The translations under genes were made by a program, and so were the position numbers. The notes beneath the pieces are model-generated. The model saw only the letters and a program-made list of their open reading frames with translations. It had not been told where the DNA came from and searched no databases. Of a DNA stretch of 64,000 nucleotides, positions 26,004-34,344 are shown piece after piece. The number at the start of each line of letters is the position of its first letter. Position 1 is the stretch's first letter. This DNA is from Bacteroidetes bacterium 47-18 (GTDB lineage: Bacteria; Bacteroidota; Bacteroidia; Chitinophagales; Chitinophagaceae), in assembly GCA_001897155.1 (NCBI GenBank), contig MKSF01000018.1, positions 31,399-95,398 on the forward strand, written 5' to 3'.

Positions 26004-27305
26004 CTAATATTTCACAAATTTATGAGGAGCAGCCGCTTCACCGATCCTGATGTAATACATACCGGCAGGAAGACCGCTCACATCTAGGCCCTCTATAGCT
26101 TCCGCAGTATGGATATGATGCGTATAAACGACATTTCCGACCGCATTACAGATGTATATGGTCTGCTGCGCCGTTACCGGGGGATCCATACGCCACTGCA
26201 CATATAAACGATGCTGCACCATATTGGCACCATAGATACCGAAATGCACAGGCGCTTTCCTGCCGGCAATGCCGGTGCCGGTATCCGGGTCAGGCTGCTT
26301 TACAGGGCCGATCTTTTTGGGGGTGAATAAGGTCATTCCGACAGGCAGATGGTCGCTCATATCATGCAGCTGCTGCCTGAAGCTCTGGGAATAGGCACCA
26401 TTGCACGACACATCATTGACAGCTTTATTCAGACAGTTGCCGTTATTCCCGTAGGCCTTGTAAGAATCCTTTACATAGCTGATATCGGCAGTGCTGTCAG
26501 CTTCCATGTGCCGGGACATAAAGATGATATCAAAACGGTCGTCCACACCGCCTATGGCGCCGTAAAGGCCAAATCCCGCCCTCGAGGTCCGGGTGGCCTG
26601 GGTATGCATATGGGCAAAGGCCGGGTTATCCTGCCATGTGCCGCTTACATTCCCTAAAGGATCTGCCAGTGGATGCGGATGCACAGTATCTGTAAAATGC
26701 CGGTAAGCCAGCTCCGATGAGTTATAAAAGTTCATATCGCCTGCTACCAGCACATGCCTGCCCGGGGGGATGGTGTGCAGCACCTGCATCAGCGTGTCTG
26801 CCATATTGAATCGGGAACGGACATTGGCGGTACCGGTGCTGGACTTCAGGTGCACCACGAAAAGCTCCATGATCAGCGAATCCTTATCCGCATCGGTCGT
26901 ATTGACCAGTAAAGTGTACCTGTTGATATCCCTTACATCCGTGGGGTACACATATTCCCCGAGCAGGGTAAATTTCCTGCGGTTAAAGTACACCATTTGC
27001 TGGAGGGTATCCTGCTCATTGGAACGGTTATACACGAATGTGCCCCGTGCAAAGGTATCCTGCGTGTAGGCAAAAGATTGCTGCAGCAGCGCGTCAGCTC
27101 CTGCTTCCGATTCCAGCTCACAGACCATCAGGATATCGGGCTGTACATCGGCCAGTATATCTTTCAATAATAGCTCACGATTGCCAGGCGTAGCGGAAGG
27201 ATACCGGTAAAGATTGTAGAACATCATATGGAGCGCCTCCTGGGCGATGGTCCCCAAAGGGTACATTATGATGCAGCAATAAAGGCAGATAGCTTTTAGT
27301 TTCAT
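26004..27305 (-). CDS. Secreted endonuclease/exonuclease/phosphatase-fold protein with type IX sorting domain
   Basis: The 433-residue protein has a signal peptide ending near IAQE (20-23) and an EEP-fold catalytic domain at about 25-335. Landmarks are FYNLYRYPS at the start, MVCELES with the metal-binding Glu, GDMNFYNSS, and the terminal SDHLPVGM histidine. The last 80 residues form a type A sorting domain (LDVSGLPAGMYYIRIGE ... HKFVKY), so the type IX system exports it. Family members hydrolyse phosphodiesters in DNA, phospholipids or sugar phosphates; a secreted nuclease is likely, but the substrate is not determined by these motifs. Confidence 0.85.
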   Translation of the reverse strand: MKLKAICLYCCIIMYPLGTIAQEALHMMFYNLYRYPSATPGNRELLLKDILADVQPDILMVCELESEAGADALLQQSFAYTQDTFARGTFVYNRSNEQDTLQQMVYFNRRKFTLLGEYVYPTDVRDINRYTLLVNTTDADKDSLIMELFVVHLKSSTGTANVRSRFNMADTLMQVLHTIPPGRHVLVAGDMNFYNSSELAYRHFTDTVHPHPLADPLGNVSGTWQDNPAFAHMHTQATRTSRAGFGLYGAIGGVDDRFDIIFMSRHMEADSTADISYVKDSYKAYGNNGNCLNKAVNDVSCNGAYSQSFRQQLHDMSDHLPVGMTLFTPKKIGPVKQPDPDTGTGIAGRKAPVHFGIYGANMVQHRLYVQWRMDPPVTAQQTIYICNAVGNVVYTHHIHTAEAIEGLDVSGLPAGMYYIRIGEAAAPHKFVKY

Positions 27306-27446
27306 ATAAGTTGGTTGGGCCGCCCGGACGCAGGAAACAATAAGAGGGCTGCGTGCTTTACGATGATTGCCGGTCAGTTACCTGTCACTGCTGCTGTAAT
27401 ACAGCGGAACCACCTGTTATGCGGTCACCCCGGCAGCCTGTTAAAT

Positions 27447-27863
27447 TTACCGGGGATCTATGCCGCCCATTTTCAGAATGACCCGGTATTCTTCTTCCGT
27501 AACCGGGCATACGGACAGGCGGCTCTGGCGTATAAGGCTCAGGTTTTCCAGGCCTGCCGTGGCTTTCATTTCAGCCAGGGTTACGGGACGGGGAACTGCC
27601 CGTACGGGTTTCAGGTCCACGACCACCCACCTGTCATCCTCAGTCGTAGGGTCTTGGTAAGCTGTTTTGACCACTTCAGCGATCCCTACTATAGCCAGTC
27701 CTTCGTTGCTGTGATAAAACAGTACCCGGTCGCCCTTTTCCATCGCCTGAAGGTTATTCCTCGCCTGGTAGTTCCTTACACCGTCCCAGAAGGTCCTTTT
27801 ATCCTTCCGGAACTGCTCCCAGCTATATTTAAAGGGTTCGGATTTTACTAACCAATAATTCAT
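27447..27863 (-). CDS. EVE domain-containing protein
   Basis: The 138-residue protein is a single EVE domain, part of the PUA-like fold related to YTH and ASCH domains. Motifs are MNYWLVKSEP at the start, WDGVRNYQARNNL, and DRVLFYHSN. EVE domains are thought to bind modified bases in RNA or DNA; the human relative is THYN1. There is no other domain. It lies 3 bp after the DivIC gene and is probably in the same transcript. Some EVE proteins act in modified-DNA restriction; nothing nearby supports that here. Confidence 0.9.
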   Translation of the reverse strand: MNYWLVKSEPFKYSWEQFRKDKRTFWDGVRNYQARNNLQAMEKGDRVLFYHSNEGLAIVGIAEVVKTAYQDPTTEDDRWVVVDLKPVRAVPRPVTLAEMKATAGLENLSLIRQSRLSVCPVTEEEYRVILKMGGIDPR

Positions 27864-27866
27864 CGT

Positions 27867-28157
27867 CTAATCGGATTTTTTTGCGGTATCAATGACTATA
27901 TATACATCTTCGCTGTCCCTTTTATGGAAATATTGCTGGCGGGCATATTTCTCGATCACCTCAGGATTGCCGGACAGGCCGGACAGCTCCTTTTCCATCC
28001 GGACATTCTCCTGCTTCAGGTATTCGATATGCTCCACCGTATGCTGCAGGTTCTGCATCCTTTCCCGCTGCAGCAGCCAATTGTTCTGGTCAAAGAAGGT
28101 CATATAAATAATAAAACCAAGTACCAGGCCTATTATAATTTTCAGTTGTTTCTTCAT
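27867..28157 (-). CDS. FtsB/DivIC-type septum formation protein
   Basis: The 96-residue protein has a single N-terminal transmembrane helix (IIIGLVLGFIIYMTFF), then a coiled coil (residues 28-60, RERMQNLQHTVEHIEYLKQENVRMEKEL), and a conserved C-terminal section NPEVIEKYARQQYFHKRDSED that is the DivIC/FtsB signature. The family forms a bitopic subcomplex with FtsL-type proteins in the divisome. The size and layout are typical. It is co-directional with secA upstream, but a strong terminator lies between them. Confidence 0.88.
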   Translation of the reverse strand: MKKQLKIIIGLVLGFIIYMTFFDQNNWLLQRERMQNLQHTVEHIEYLKQENVRMEKELSGLSGNPEVIEKYARQQYFHKRDSEDVYIVIDTAKKSD

Positions 28158-28223
28158 GTATTCAGGATGCGTTATAAGATCAACAGGAAGTACAAAAATA
28201 CTTATTGTCTCCTGCTAAAAAAA

Positions 28224-28260
28224 ATCAGGGATAAAAACTTAATGATTTCTTATCCCTGAT
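28224..28260 (-). terminator. Rho-independent terminator of secA
   Basis: On the minus strand ATCAGGGATAA pairs with TTATCCCTGAT around a loop and is followed by a run of eight T. It begins about 37 bases after the secA stop. Confidence 0.9.
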
Positions 28261-28296
28261 CTGATTATGATTGTATGGTGAAGGTCTCACATCACC

Positions 28297-31200
28297 TTAT
28301 TGATTGGCGCCGTGGCAGTGCTTATATTTTTTACCGCTTCCGCAGGGACACAAGTCATTCCTGCCTACGTTCACCTTAGGCTGTGACAGGTCCTGGTGCT
28401 GCAGGCTGGGCTGTGCCGGCACGGCCTTGCTGCCGGTATCGAATAAGGGTTCGGAATAATAATCGTTCTCGTCTGCCGCATACGCCTGCCCGGCTTCTTT
28501 CACCTGGGAGGCATTATCAAAGGCATCGTCATATTCGTGACCATCCAGCTGGTGCGGCTGCTGCTGAGGCGGTGCCTGCTGCATAGGTATGCCTGCACGG
28601 TAAAGGAAGGCGATGATATTCTGGTTGATCTCCAGCAATGTTTTCTTGAACTGCTGGAACGCTTCAAATTTATAGATCAGCAGCGGGTCTTTCTGCTCAT
28701 AGGAAGCCATCTGAACAGACTGGCGCAGGTCATCCATGGCCCTCAGGTGCTCTTTCCAGCTTTCATCTATCATAGCAAGCGTTATATTCTTTTCCAGCGT
28801 AGTGACCACGTTCTTACAGCCGGTCGCTATGGCCTCTTCAAGATCAATGTAGATCTGCATACCTTTTACGCCGTCGGTAAATGGTACCACCACGTGCTTT
28901 ACCTGCTGGCCCTGGTGCTCATGTATCTGCTGGAATTGCGGGAACATCGTTTCTGCCAATCCATCCATTCTCTGGTGGTAATGATTTTTGGCCAGCTCAT
29001 ACAGCTTATTGGTCAGCGTCTCCGCGTTTCCGAAATCACTATCCTGCAACTCAGGGTCCATACCTATACGCTGCATCGCTTCCAGCTTAAAGGCATCCAT
29101 ATCGCCGTCATAGAAGTCTGCCAGCTCGGAGCAAACATCGAATAGGGCATTGTCAAGGTCTATGGCCAGGCGCTCTCCGAAAAGGGCGTGCTTACGGCGC
29201 TTGTAGATAACATCACGCTGGGCGTTCATCACATCATCATACTCCAGCAGACGCTTACGGATGCCAAAGTTATTCTCTTCTACTTTCTTCTGCGCTCTTT
29301 CAATGGATTTAGTGATCATGCCATGCTGCAGCACTTCTCCGTCCTTATGCCCCATCCTGTCCATCAATGCTGCGATCCTCTCGGAACCGAACAGACGCAT
29401 CAGCTCGTCTTCCAGGGATACGAAGAACTGTGAGCTGCCGGGATCTCCCTGGCGGCCTGCACGACCACGCAGCTGGCGGTCCACACGACGCGATTCATGG
29501 CGTTCCGTACCTATGATGGCCAGACCTCCCGCTTCTTTTACACCTTCGCCCAGCTTGATATCCGTACCACGGCCCGCCATATTAGTGGCAATGGTCACTG
29601 CTCCGGCCTTACCTGCTTCCGCAACGATGTCCGCTTCACGGGCGTGCTGCTTGGCGTTCAGTACCTGGTGCGGTATCTTTTTCTGCTGCAGCATCCTGCC
29701 CAGCAATTCACTTACCTCCACATTGGTAGTACCTACCAGTACGGGGCGGCCCAATCCTTTCAGCCTTTCGATCTCGTCTATTACCGCCTTATATTTTTCA
29801 CGCTTGGTCTTATATACCAGGTCCTGCTCATCTTTTCTCTGGATAGATTTATTGGTTGGTATAGTCACCACATCCAGCTTGTAGATCTGCCAGAACTCAC
29901 CTGCTTCCGTTTCGGCCGTACCGGTCATACCGGCCAGCTTATGATACATACGGAAATAGTTCTGCAGGGTAATGGTGGCAAATGTCTGCGTGGCAGCCTC
30001 TACCTTTACATTTTCCTTGGCTTCGATGGCCTGGTGCAGACCATCGGAATAACGGCGGCCTTCCATGATACGACCGGTCTGCTCATCCACGATCTTCACC
30101 TTGCCTTCCATCACCACATACTGGATGTCCTTTTCAAAGAGCGCATAGGCTTTCAGGAGCTGGTTTACAGAGTGGATACGCTCGGCTTTCGCGGCATATT
30201 CCTGGATCAGCAGCTCTTTCTGCTGGGCCTTCTCTTCCGCGGAAGCATCCTGCTTTTCTATTTCTGCCAGGCTGGTGGAAAAGTCGGGTAATATAAAGAA
30301 GTTGGGATCTTCTCCCGCCCCGGTGATCAGCTTCAGACCTTTCTCTGTCAGCTCCACGGAGTTCTGCTTCTCATCGATCATAAAATAAAGCTCCTGCTTC
30401 ACAACAGGCATATGACGCTGCTGCTCGCCTATATAATAGTTTTCCGCTTTCTGTAATATCTGCCTGTTACCCTCCTCGCTGAGGTATTTGATCAGGGCGC
30501 CGTTCTTGGGGAAGCCTTTGAACGCGCGGTATAATTGCAGTCCACCGTTCTCCTTGTCTGCCTTGCCTTCGGCGATCAGCTTTTTAGCTTCGATCAGCGC
30601 CTGGTTCACCACCCGTTTCTGGGCCTCTACCAATTTTTCGATACGCGGCTTCAACTGGTAGAACTGCTGCTCATCACCTTTGGGAATAGGGCCGGAAATG
30701 ATCAGCGGCGTACGGGCGTCATCGATCAGTACGGAATCCACCTCATCCACCATGGCAAAGTGATGCTTGCGCTGCACCATTTCCTCCGGCGCATGCACCA
30801 TATTATCTCTCAGGTAGTCAAAGCCGAATTCATTATTGGTGCCGTAAATAAGGTCTGCCTTATAGGCGTTTCTCCTGGAGGCGGAGTTGGGCTGATGCTT
30901 ATCTATACAGTCCACTCTCAATCCCAGCCATTCAAATATAGGGCCGTTCCATTCCTGGTCACGTTTCGCAAGGTAATCGTTCACCGTTACGATATGCACC
31001 CCTTCGCCCGCCAGAGCATTGAGGTAGGAAGGACAGGTAGACACAAGTGTCTTACCCTCACCCGTAGCCATTTCGGATATCTTACCCTGGTGCAGCACGA
31101 TACCGCCTATCAACTGTACATCATAATGCACCATATTCCAGGTAACATCATTACCGGCGGCGGTCCAGCTATTCTGGTAAATAGCCTTGTCGCCTTCTAC

Positions 31201-31644
31201 GGACACATAATCCTTGGAGGCCGCATATTCCTTGTCCAGCTCGGTAGCCGTGCTGACAAGCTCTTTATTTTCCGTAAATCTCCTGGCTGTTTCCTTAACG
31301 ACCGCGAAAGCTTCGGGAAGTATCTGGTTCAGTATTTCCTCCAGCTTCTGGTCTTTCTTTTTCACCAATGCGTCCACTTCGTCATATATCTTTTCCCGGT
31401 CTGCCAGAGATAAAGATGTATCATCTTCCGCCTGCTGTTTTTTGTCCGCTATCTGGGTATTCAGGTCGCTTATATATTCCTGTATGCGCTTCCTGAATTC
31501 CTGGGTCTTGCCTCTCAGTTCATCATTGGATAAGGCCTTGTACTGTTCAAAATTTTTATTGATTTCGTCAACAAGCGGTTGAATTTTCTTTACATCTTTT
31601 TCGGACTTACTGCCACCGAACAATTTCGAAATGAATCCTAACAT
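28297..31644 (-). CDS. secA: Preprotein translocase ATPase SecA
   Basis: SecA is the motor that drives precursor proteins through SecYEG. With the start at 31644 (MLGFISKLFGG) it has 1115 residues; ten upstream in-frame residues lack resemblance. Visible are the Walker A motif in EMATGEGKT, VNDYLAKRD, the DEAD-like VDEVDSVLIDDARTP, a long variable region typical of Bacteroidota (about residues 370-560), NMAGRGTDIKLG, the helical scaffold, and the C-terminal zinc motif CPCGSGKKYKHC. Length exceeds the 900 of E. coli, as usual for this phylum. It is probably monocistronic, with a promoter at 31722-31754. Confidence 0.97.
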   Translation of the reverse strand: MLGFISKLFGGSKSEKDVKKIQPLVDEINKNFEQYKALSNDELRGKTQEFRKRIQEYISDLNTQIADKKQQAEDDTSLSLADREKIYDEVDALVKKKDQKLEEILNQILPEAFAVVKETARRFTENKELVSTATELDKEYAASKDYVSVEGDKAIYQNSWTAAGNDVTWNMVHYDVQLIGGIVLHQGKISEMATGEGKTLVSTCPSYLNALAGEGVHIVTVNDYLAKRDQEWNGPIFEWLGLRVDCIDKHQPNSASRRNAYKADLIYGTNNEFGFDYLRDNMVHAPEEMVQRKHHFAMVDEVDSVLIDDARTPLIISGPIPKGDEQQFYQLKPRIEKLVEAQKRVVNQALIEAKKLIAEGKADKENGGLQLYRAFKGFPKNGALIKYLSEEGNRQILQKAENYYIGEQQRHMPVVKQELYFMIDEKQNSVELTEKGLKLITGAGEDPNFFILPDFSTSLAEIEKQDASAEEKAQQKELLIQEYAAKAERIHSVNQLLKAYALFEKDIQYVVMEGKVKIVDEQTGRIMEGRRYSDGLHQAIEAKENVKVEAATQTFATITLQNYFRMYHKLAGMTGTAETEAGEFWQIYKLDVVTIPTNKSIQRKDEQDLVYKTKREKYKAVIDEIERLKGLGRPVLVGTTNVEVSELLGRMLQQKKIPHQVLNAKQHAREADIVAEAGKAGAVTIATNMAGRGTDIKLGEGVKEAGGLAIIGTERHESRRVDRQLRGRAGRQGDPGSSQFFVSLEDELMRLFGSERIAALMDRMGHKDGEVLQHGMITKSIERAQKKVEENNFGIRKRLLEYDDVMNAQRDVIYKRRKHALFGERLAIDLDNALFDVCSELADFYDGDMDAFKLEAMQRIGMDPELQDSDFGNAETLTNKLYELAKNHYHQRMDGLAETMFPQFQQIHEHQGQQVKHVVVPFTDGVKGMQIYIDLEEAIATGCKNVVTTLEKNITLAMIDESWKEHLRAMDDLRQSVQMASYEQKDPLLIYKFEAFQQFKKTLLEINQNIIAFLYRAGIPMQQAPPQQQPHQLDGHEYDDAFDNASQVKEAGQAYAADENDYYSEPLFDTGSKAVPAQPSLQHQDLSQPKVNVGRNDLCPCGSGKKYKHCHGANQ

Positions 31645-31721
31645 TAGTAATGTTTTATTTTTGAAGGCGAGCATCTGGTATGCTCCATTTTATAATACTT
31701 TTTTCCGTGTCTGGCAAGATG

Positions 31722-31754
31722 CAAATTTAATAACTTATACCTACATATTTCAAA
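31722..31754 (-). promoter_or_regulatory. Predicted Bacteroidota-type promoter of secA
   Basis: On the minus strand TTTG (31751-31754) and TAAATTTG (31722-31729) are separated by 21 bp. This is a close fit to TTTG-N19-21-TAnnTTTG. The leader to the secA ATG would be about 70 bases. Confidence 0.65.
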
Positions 31755-31817
31755 CACACCAAATAATAGTTCAAATTTTATGCTAAAATAAAAGTAAGTG
31801 CCATTTAGTCACAAAAA

Positions 31818-31844
31818 AAGGCAATGTTGCATTAACACTGCCTT
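31818..31844 (-). terminator. Rho-independent terminator of the mini-lipoprotein genes
   Basis: On the minus strand AAGGCAGTGTT pairs with AACATTGCCTT (one mismatch) around a five-base loop, followed by seven T. It is 26 bases after the stop of the 67-residue lipoprotein gene. Confidence 0.85.
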
Positions 31845-31869
31845 AAAATATAGCATTTTCTGACGTTTT

Positions 31870-32073
31870 TTATTCAATAGCGCATTTAAAGCTGCCTCCC
31901 AATGTAGTTTGCTTTGCCTGACACTGCTCTTTGGCACCTTTGTCATACTGGTCGGTAATGGAATACCTGTATTTTTCCTGTCCGCCTTCATAACATACAC
32001 ATTCATAATCCTTGCTGCAGGAAGCCAGCAGGCCGGTCAGGGCAACGGAGATCACTACAAATAATGCTTTCAT
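31870..32073 (-). CDS. Mini-lipoprotein, CVC family (67 aa)
   Basis: The protein has a lipoprotein signal with lipid cysteine C19 (LLASC). The mature part is only 48 residues and has four more cysteines: C25, C27, C51 and C64. It begins SKDYECVC and ends KCAIE. It is a tandem paralogue of the next gene with identical cysteine spacing (C-x-C, 23 residues, C, 12 residues, C). Two disulfides are likely once it is in the periplasm. I recognise no named family; the conserved ends and spacing show it is a real protein rather than a chance ORF. Function unknown. Confidence 0.72.
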   Translation of the reverse strand: MKALFVVISVALTGLLASCSKDYECVCYEGGQEKYRYSITDQYDKGAKEQCQAKQTTLGGSFKCAIE

Positions 32074-32130
32074 ATAATTGTTGTTTTATTTTTGTTTTAA
32101 ACAACGAAAATAAAACTTTTTATTGAAAAA

Positions 32131-32340
32131 TTATTCTATTCTGCATTCATGAGTAACTCCGAAAGAGGACTGCATTTTATTACACTGGTCTTCAGCGCCG
32201 TTCCTGTTATTATCCCGTACGGATTTCCTGGAAACTTCTGTACCGTTCAGCCGGCAGACACAAACATAATCTTTGTTACAAGCGGTAAAAGCAAAGGAGG
32301 ATACGAATAACGCACCTGCTGCTATGATCATCTTTTTCAT
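32131..32340 (-). CDS. Mini-lipoprotein, CVC family (69 aa), paralogue
   Basis: The protein has a lipoprotein signal with C21 (FTAC), followed by NKDYVCVC, and ends HECRIE. Cysteines C27, C29, C53 and C66 match the 67-residue neighbour one for one with the same spacing, and both share the pattern S-x-x-D-x4-GA-x-x-QC. It lies 57 bp upstream of its paralogue on the same strand; the two are likely co-transcribed. A recent tandem duplication is the simplest origin, with the mature parts then diverged. Confidence 0.72.
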   Translation of the reverse strand: MKKMIIAAGALFVSSFAFTACNKDYVCVCRLNGTEVSRKSVRDNNRNGAEDQCNKMQSSFGVTHECRIE

Positions 32341-32526
32341 ATTGTAAATTTTACTACCTGTAACAACAGCCGTATTGATTTGTTCAAAAGCCGGAATGCT
32401 AAAGTTTAGTAAAATGCTGTGCAGCCCGGATGATGGCTACAGTCCGCTCCCTGAATCTAAAATAGGCTGCCGGAAACCCGGGACAGCCTATCTCAGAAAA
32501 GTAATATACAATATAAATCTATCAGG

Positions 32527-34263
32527 CTATCTCACTCCATTCATCATTTTTATAAGCTGTTTGCTTAAGAAGAATAAAACGATAGAGGAAGCGCCGGCCA
32601 TAAATACGAACAGCATAAAGAAGTCATACAGGTTGGCAATCTTGAAGCCTAAAAAGTTCTTAACAGGCACAATCTGCTCGGTTTCAACAGTACTTTTTAT
32701 CGACTCTTTCAGTTGCGCATCTTTAATACCTGAGTAGTTAACTTTCTCCAGCGGCAATACTTTTTCACCCTCCATTTCCTTCAGCTTGGTTATATCCAGC
32801 TCTTTAGGTAATATTGATACTGTATGCGCCGACTGGATCTCATTCAGTAATGAAACTTTCACAACAGGCTCCGGGTAAAAACTACTCAGCGTACCTGCAA
32901 ACTTATTCGCCGTAGCCGTACTCAGGAACCAGACGCCCATCAGCAAAGACGCAAACTTTACCGGCGCTAATTTATTTACCATAGATAAACCGATCGGAGA
33001 CAGGCACAGCTCACCAAACGTATGTATGGTATAAAGGCTTATTAACCACATCATGCTCACTTTCACTCCCGGAGCCAGCCCTTTTACCCCAAATGCGATC
33101 ACCAGGTATCCTATAGCCAATAAGAACAGTCCTAATGCCTGCTTGTAAGGCGATGCGGGCTCTATATTCTTTTTGCTCAGGCGTGTCCATATCCAGGCGA
33201 AAACAGGAGCAAAGATAACGATCGCAATAGCATTAACGGACTGGAACGCCGAAGCAGGAACAACTACATTTCCAATATTCCTATTGGTCTGCTCTTCTGC
33301 AAAATAGGTAAGCGAAGCACCGGCCTGCTCAAATGCCGACCAAAAGAATATAACAAAGAATGCCACAATAAAAATTACCCAGATCCTCTGCTGCTCTATT
33401 TTTGTCAGGCTGGGGTCTGAAATGATATAGCCCGGCGCCGCTATGGTCAGCGAAAAGATGAATGCACCGATCAGGTCCTTATCCAGCAACCAGTAAAAAG
33501 CGCCTAACAAAATGAGCCAGATACCCACCCAAAGCAATGTTTTAGACGTTGACATACGGGGTGTTTCGATAGCCTTGGCCTCTGCTGTACTGACACTGGT
33601 CGGCTTGCCTCCGATAGGCTTGCCATCAGGGGTAACAATATACTTATCCTTGGTAAAAACAAAGAACAGCACACTCACTATCATACCGATACTGGCCAGC
33701 AAAAAGCCCCATTTAAAGTCCATAGGATTGCCCGTATCGCCTACAAAGCCGCACACCAGCGGGGCCAGGAACGCACCTAAGTTAATACCCATATAGAAGA
33801 TGGTAAACGCACCGTCCACTCTCGTATCATTTGCCGGATACAGCTGTCCGACCATAGTGGATATATTGGGTTTGAAGAACCCGTTACCAAATATCAGAAA
33901 GCCCAGCCCCCCGAACATCAATATCTTCGCCATCTCTATATCTGTACTGTACATGCTGCCCGACAGGAACATAAACAACTGCCCGATAGCCATGAGTATG
34001 CCTCCGAATACTATGGACTTCCTGTTTCCCCAGTATTTATCTGCCACATACCCGCCTATCAGGGGCGTTAAATAAACCAGGCCGGTATAGCTCCCATAAA
34101 TCTGGGATGTAAAATCCTTATCAAACAATAATGCTTTCAGCAAAAATAATGTAAACAGGGCACGCATCCCGTAATAGCTGAACCGTTCCCACATCTCCGT
34201 AACAAAAAGGATATAAAGACCTTTGGGATGTCCTTTGGGCTGTTGTGTACTAACTTCTGACAT
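32527..34263 (-). CDS. POT/PTR2 family proton-coupled oligopeptide transporter (578 aa)
   Basis: This major-facilitator protein imports di- or tripeptides with protons. It shows the POT hallmark EMWERFSYYGMR at about 18-29 (ExxERFxYY), GGYVADKYWGNR in the first loop, and the FYMGINLGAFLAPL motif. About twelve to fourteen transmembrane helices are apparent. Before the last helix lies an extra hydrophilic insert of about 70 residues (around 460-530, SILPKELDITKLKEMEGE). It is next to a second, larger POT gene on the same strand (81 bp gap). The insert is commonly found in Bacteroidota members of this family. Confidence 0.93.
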   Translation of the reverse strand: MSEVSTQQPKGHPKGLYILFVTEMWERFSYYGMRALFTLFLLKALLFDKDFTSQIYGSYTGLVYLTPLIGGYVADKYWGNRKSIVFGGILMAIGQLFMFLSGSMYSTDIEMAKILMFGGLGFLIFGNGFFKPNISTMVGQLYPANDTRVDGAFTIFYMGINLGAFLAPLVCGFVGDTGNPMDFKWGFLLASIGMIVSVLFFVFTKDKYIVTPDGKPIGGKPTSVSTAEAKAIETPRMSTSKTLLWVGIWLILLGAFYWLLDKDLIGAFIFSLTIAAPGYIISDPSLTKIEQQRIWVIFIVAFFVIFFWSAFEQAGASLTYFAEEQTNRNIGNVVVPASAFQSVNAIAIVIFAPVFAWIWTRLSKKNIEPASPYKQALGLFLLAIGYLVIAFGVKGLAPGVKVSMMWLISLYTIHTFGELCLSPIGLSMVNKLAPVKFASLLMGVWFLSTATANKFAGTLSSFYPEPVVKVSLLNEIQSAHTVSILPKELDITKLKEMEGEKVLPLEKVNYSGIKDAQLKESIKSTVETEQIVPVKNFLGFKIANLYDFFMLFVFMAGASSIVLFFLSKQLIKMMNGVR

Positions 34264-34344
34264 ATATCTGAATTGAATTAAAAATAAAAAACCAAGGTGT
34301 AAAGTAAATATTTTTTTAACACAATCTGCATTTGTTATGAAAAA

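Noticed and set aside
30535..31413. 292-residue + strand open frame opposite secA
   Set aside because: Antisense shadow of secA; no recognisable domain and no start context.
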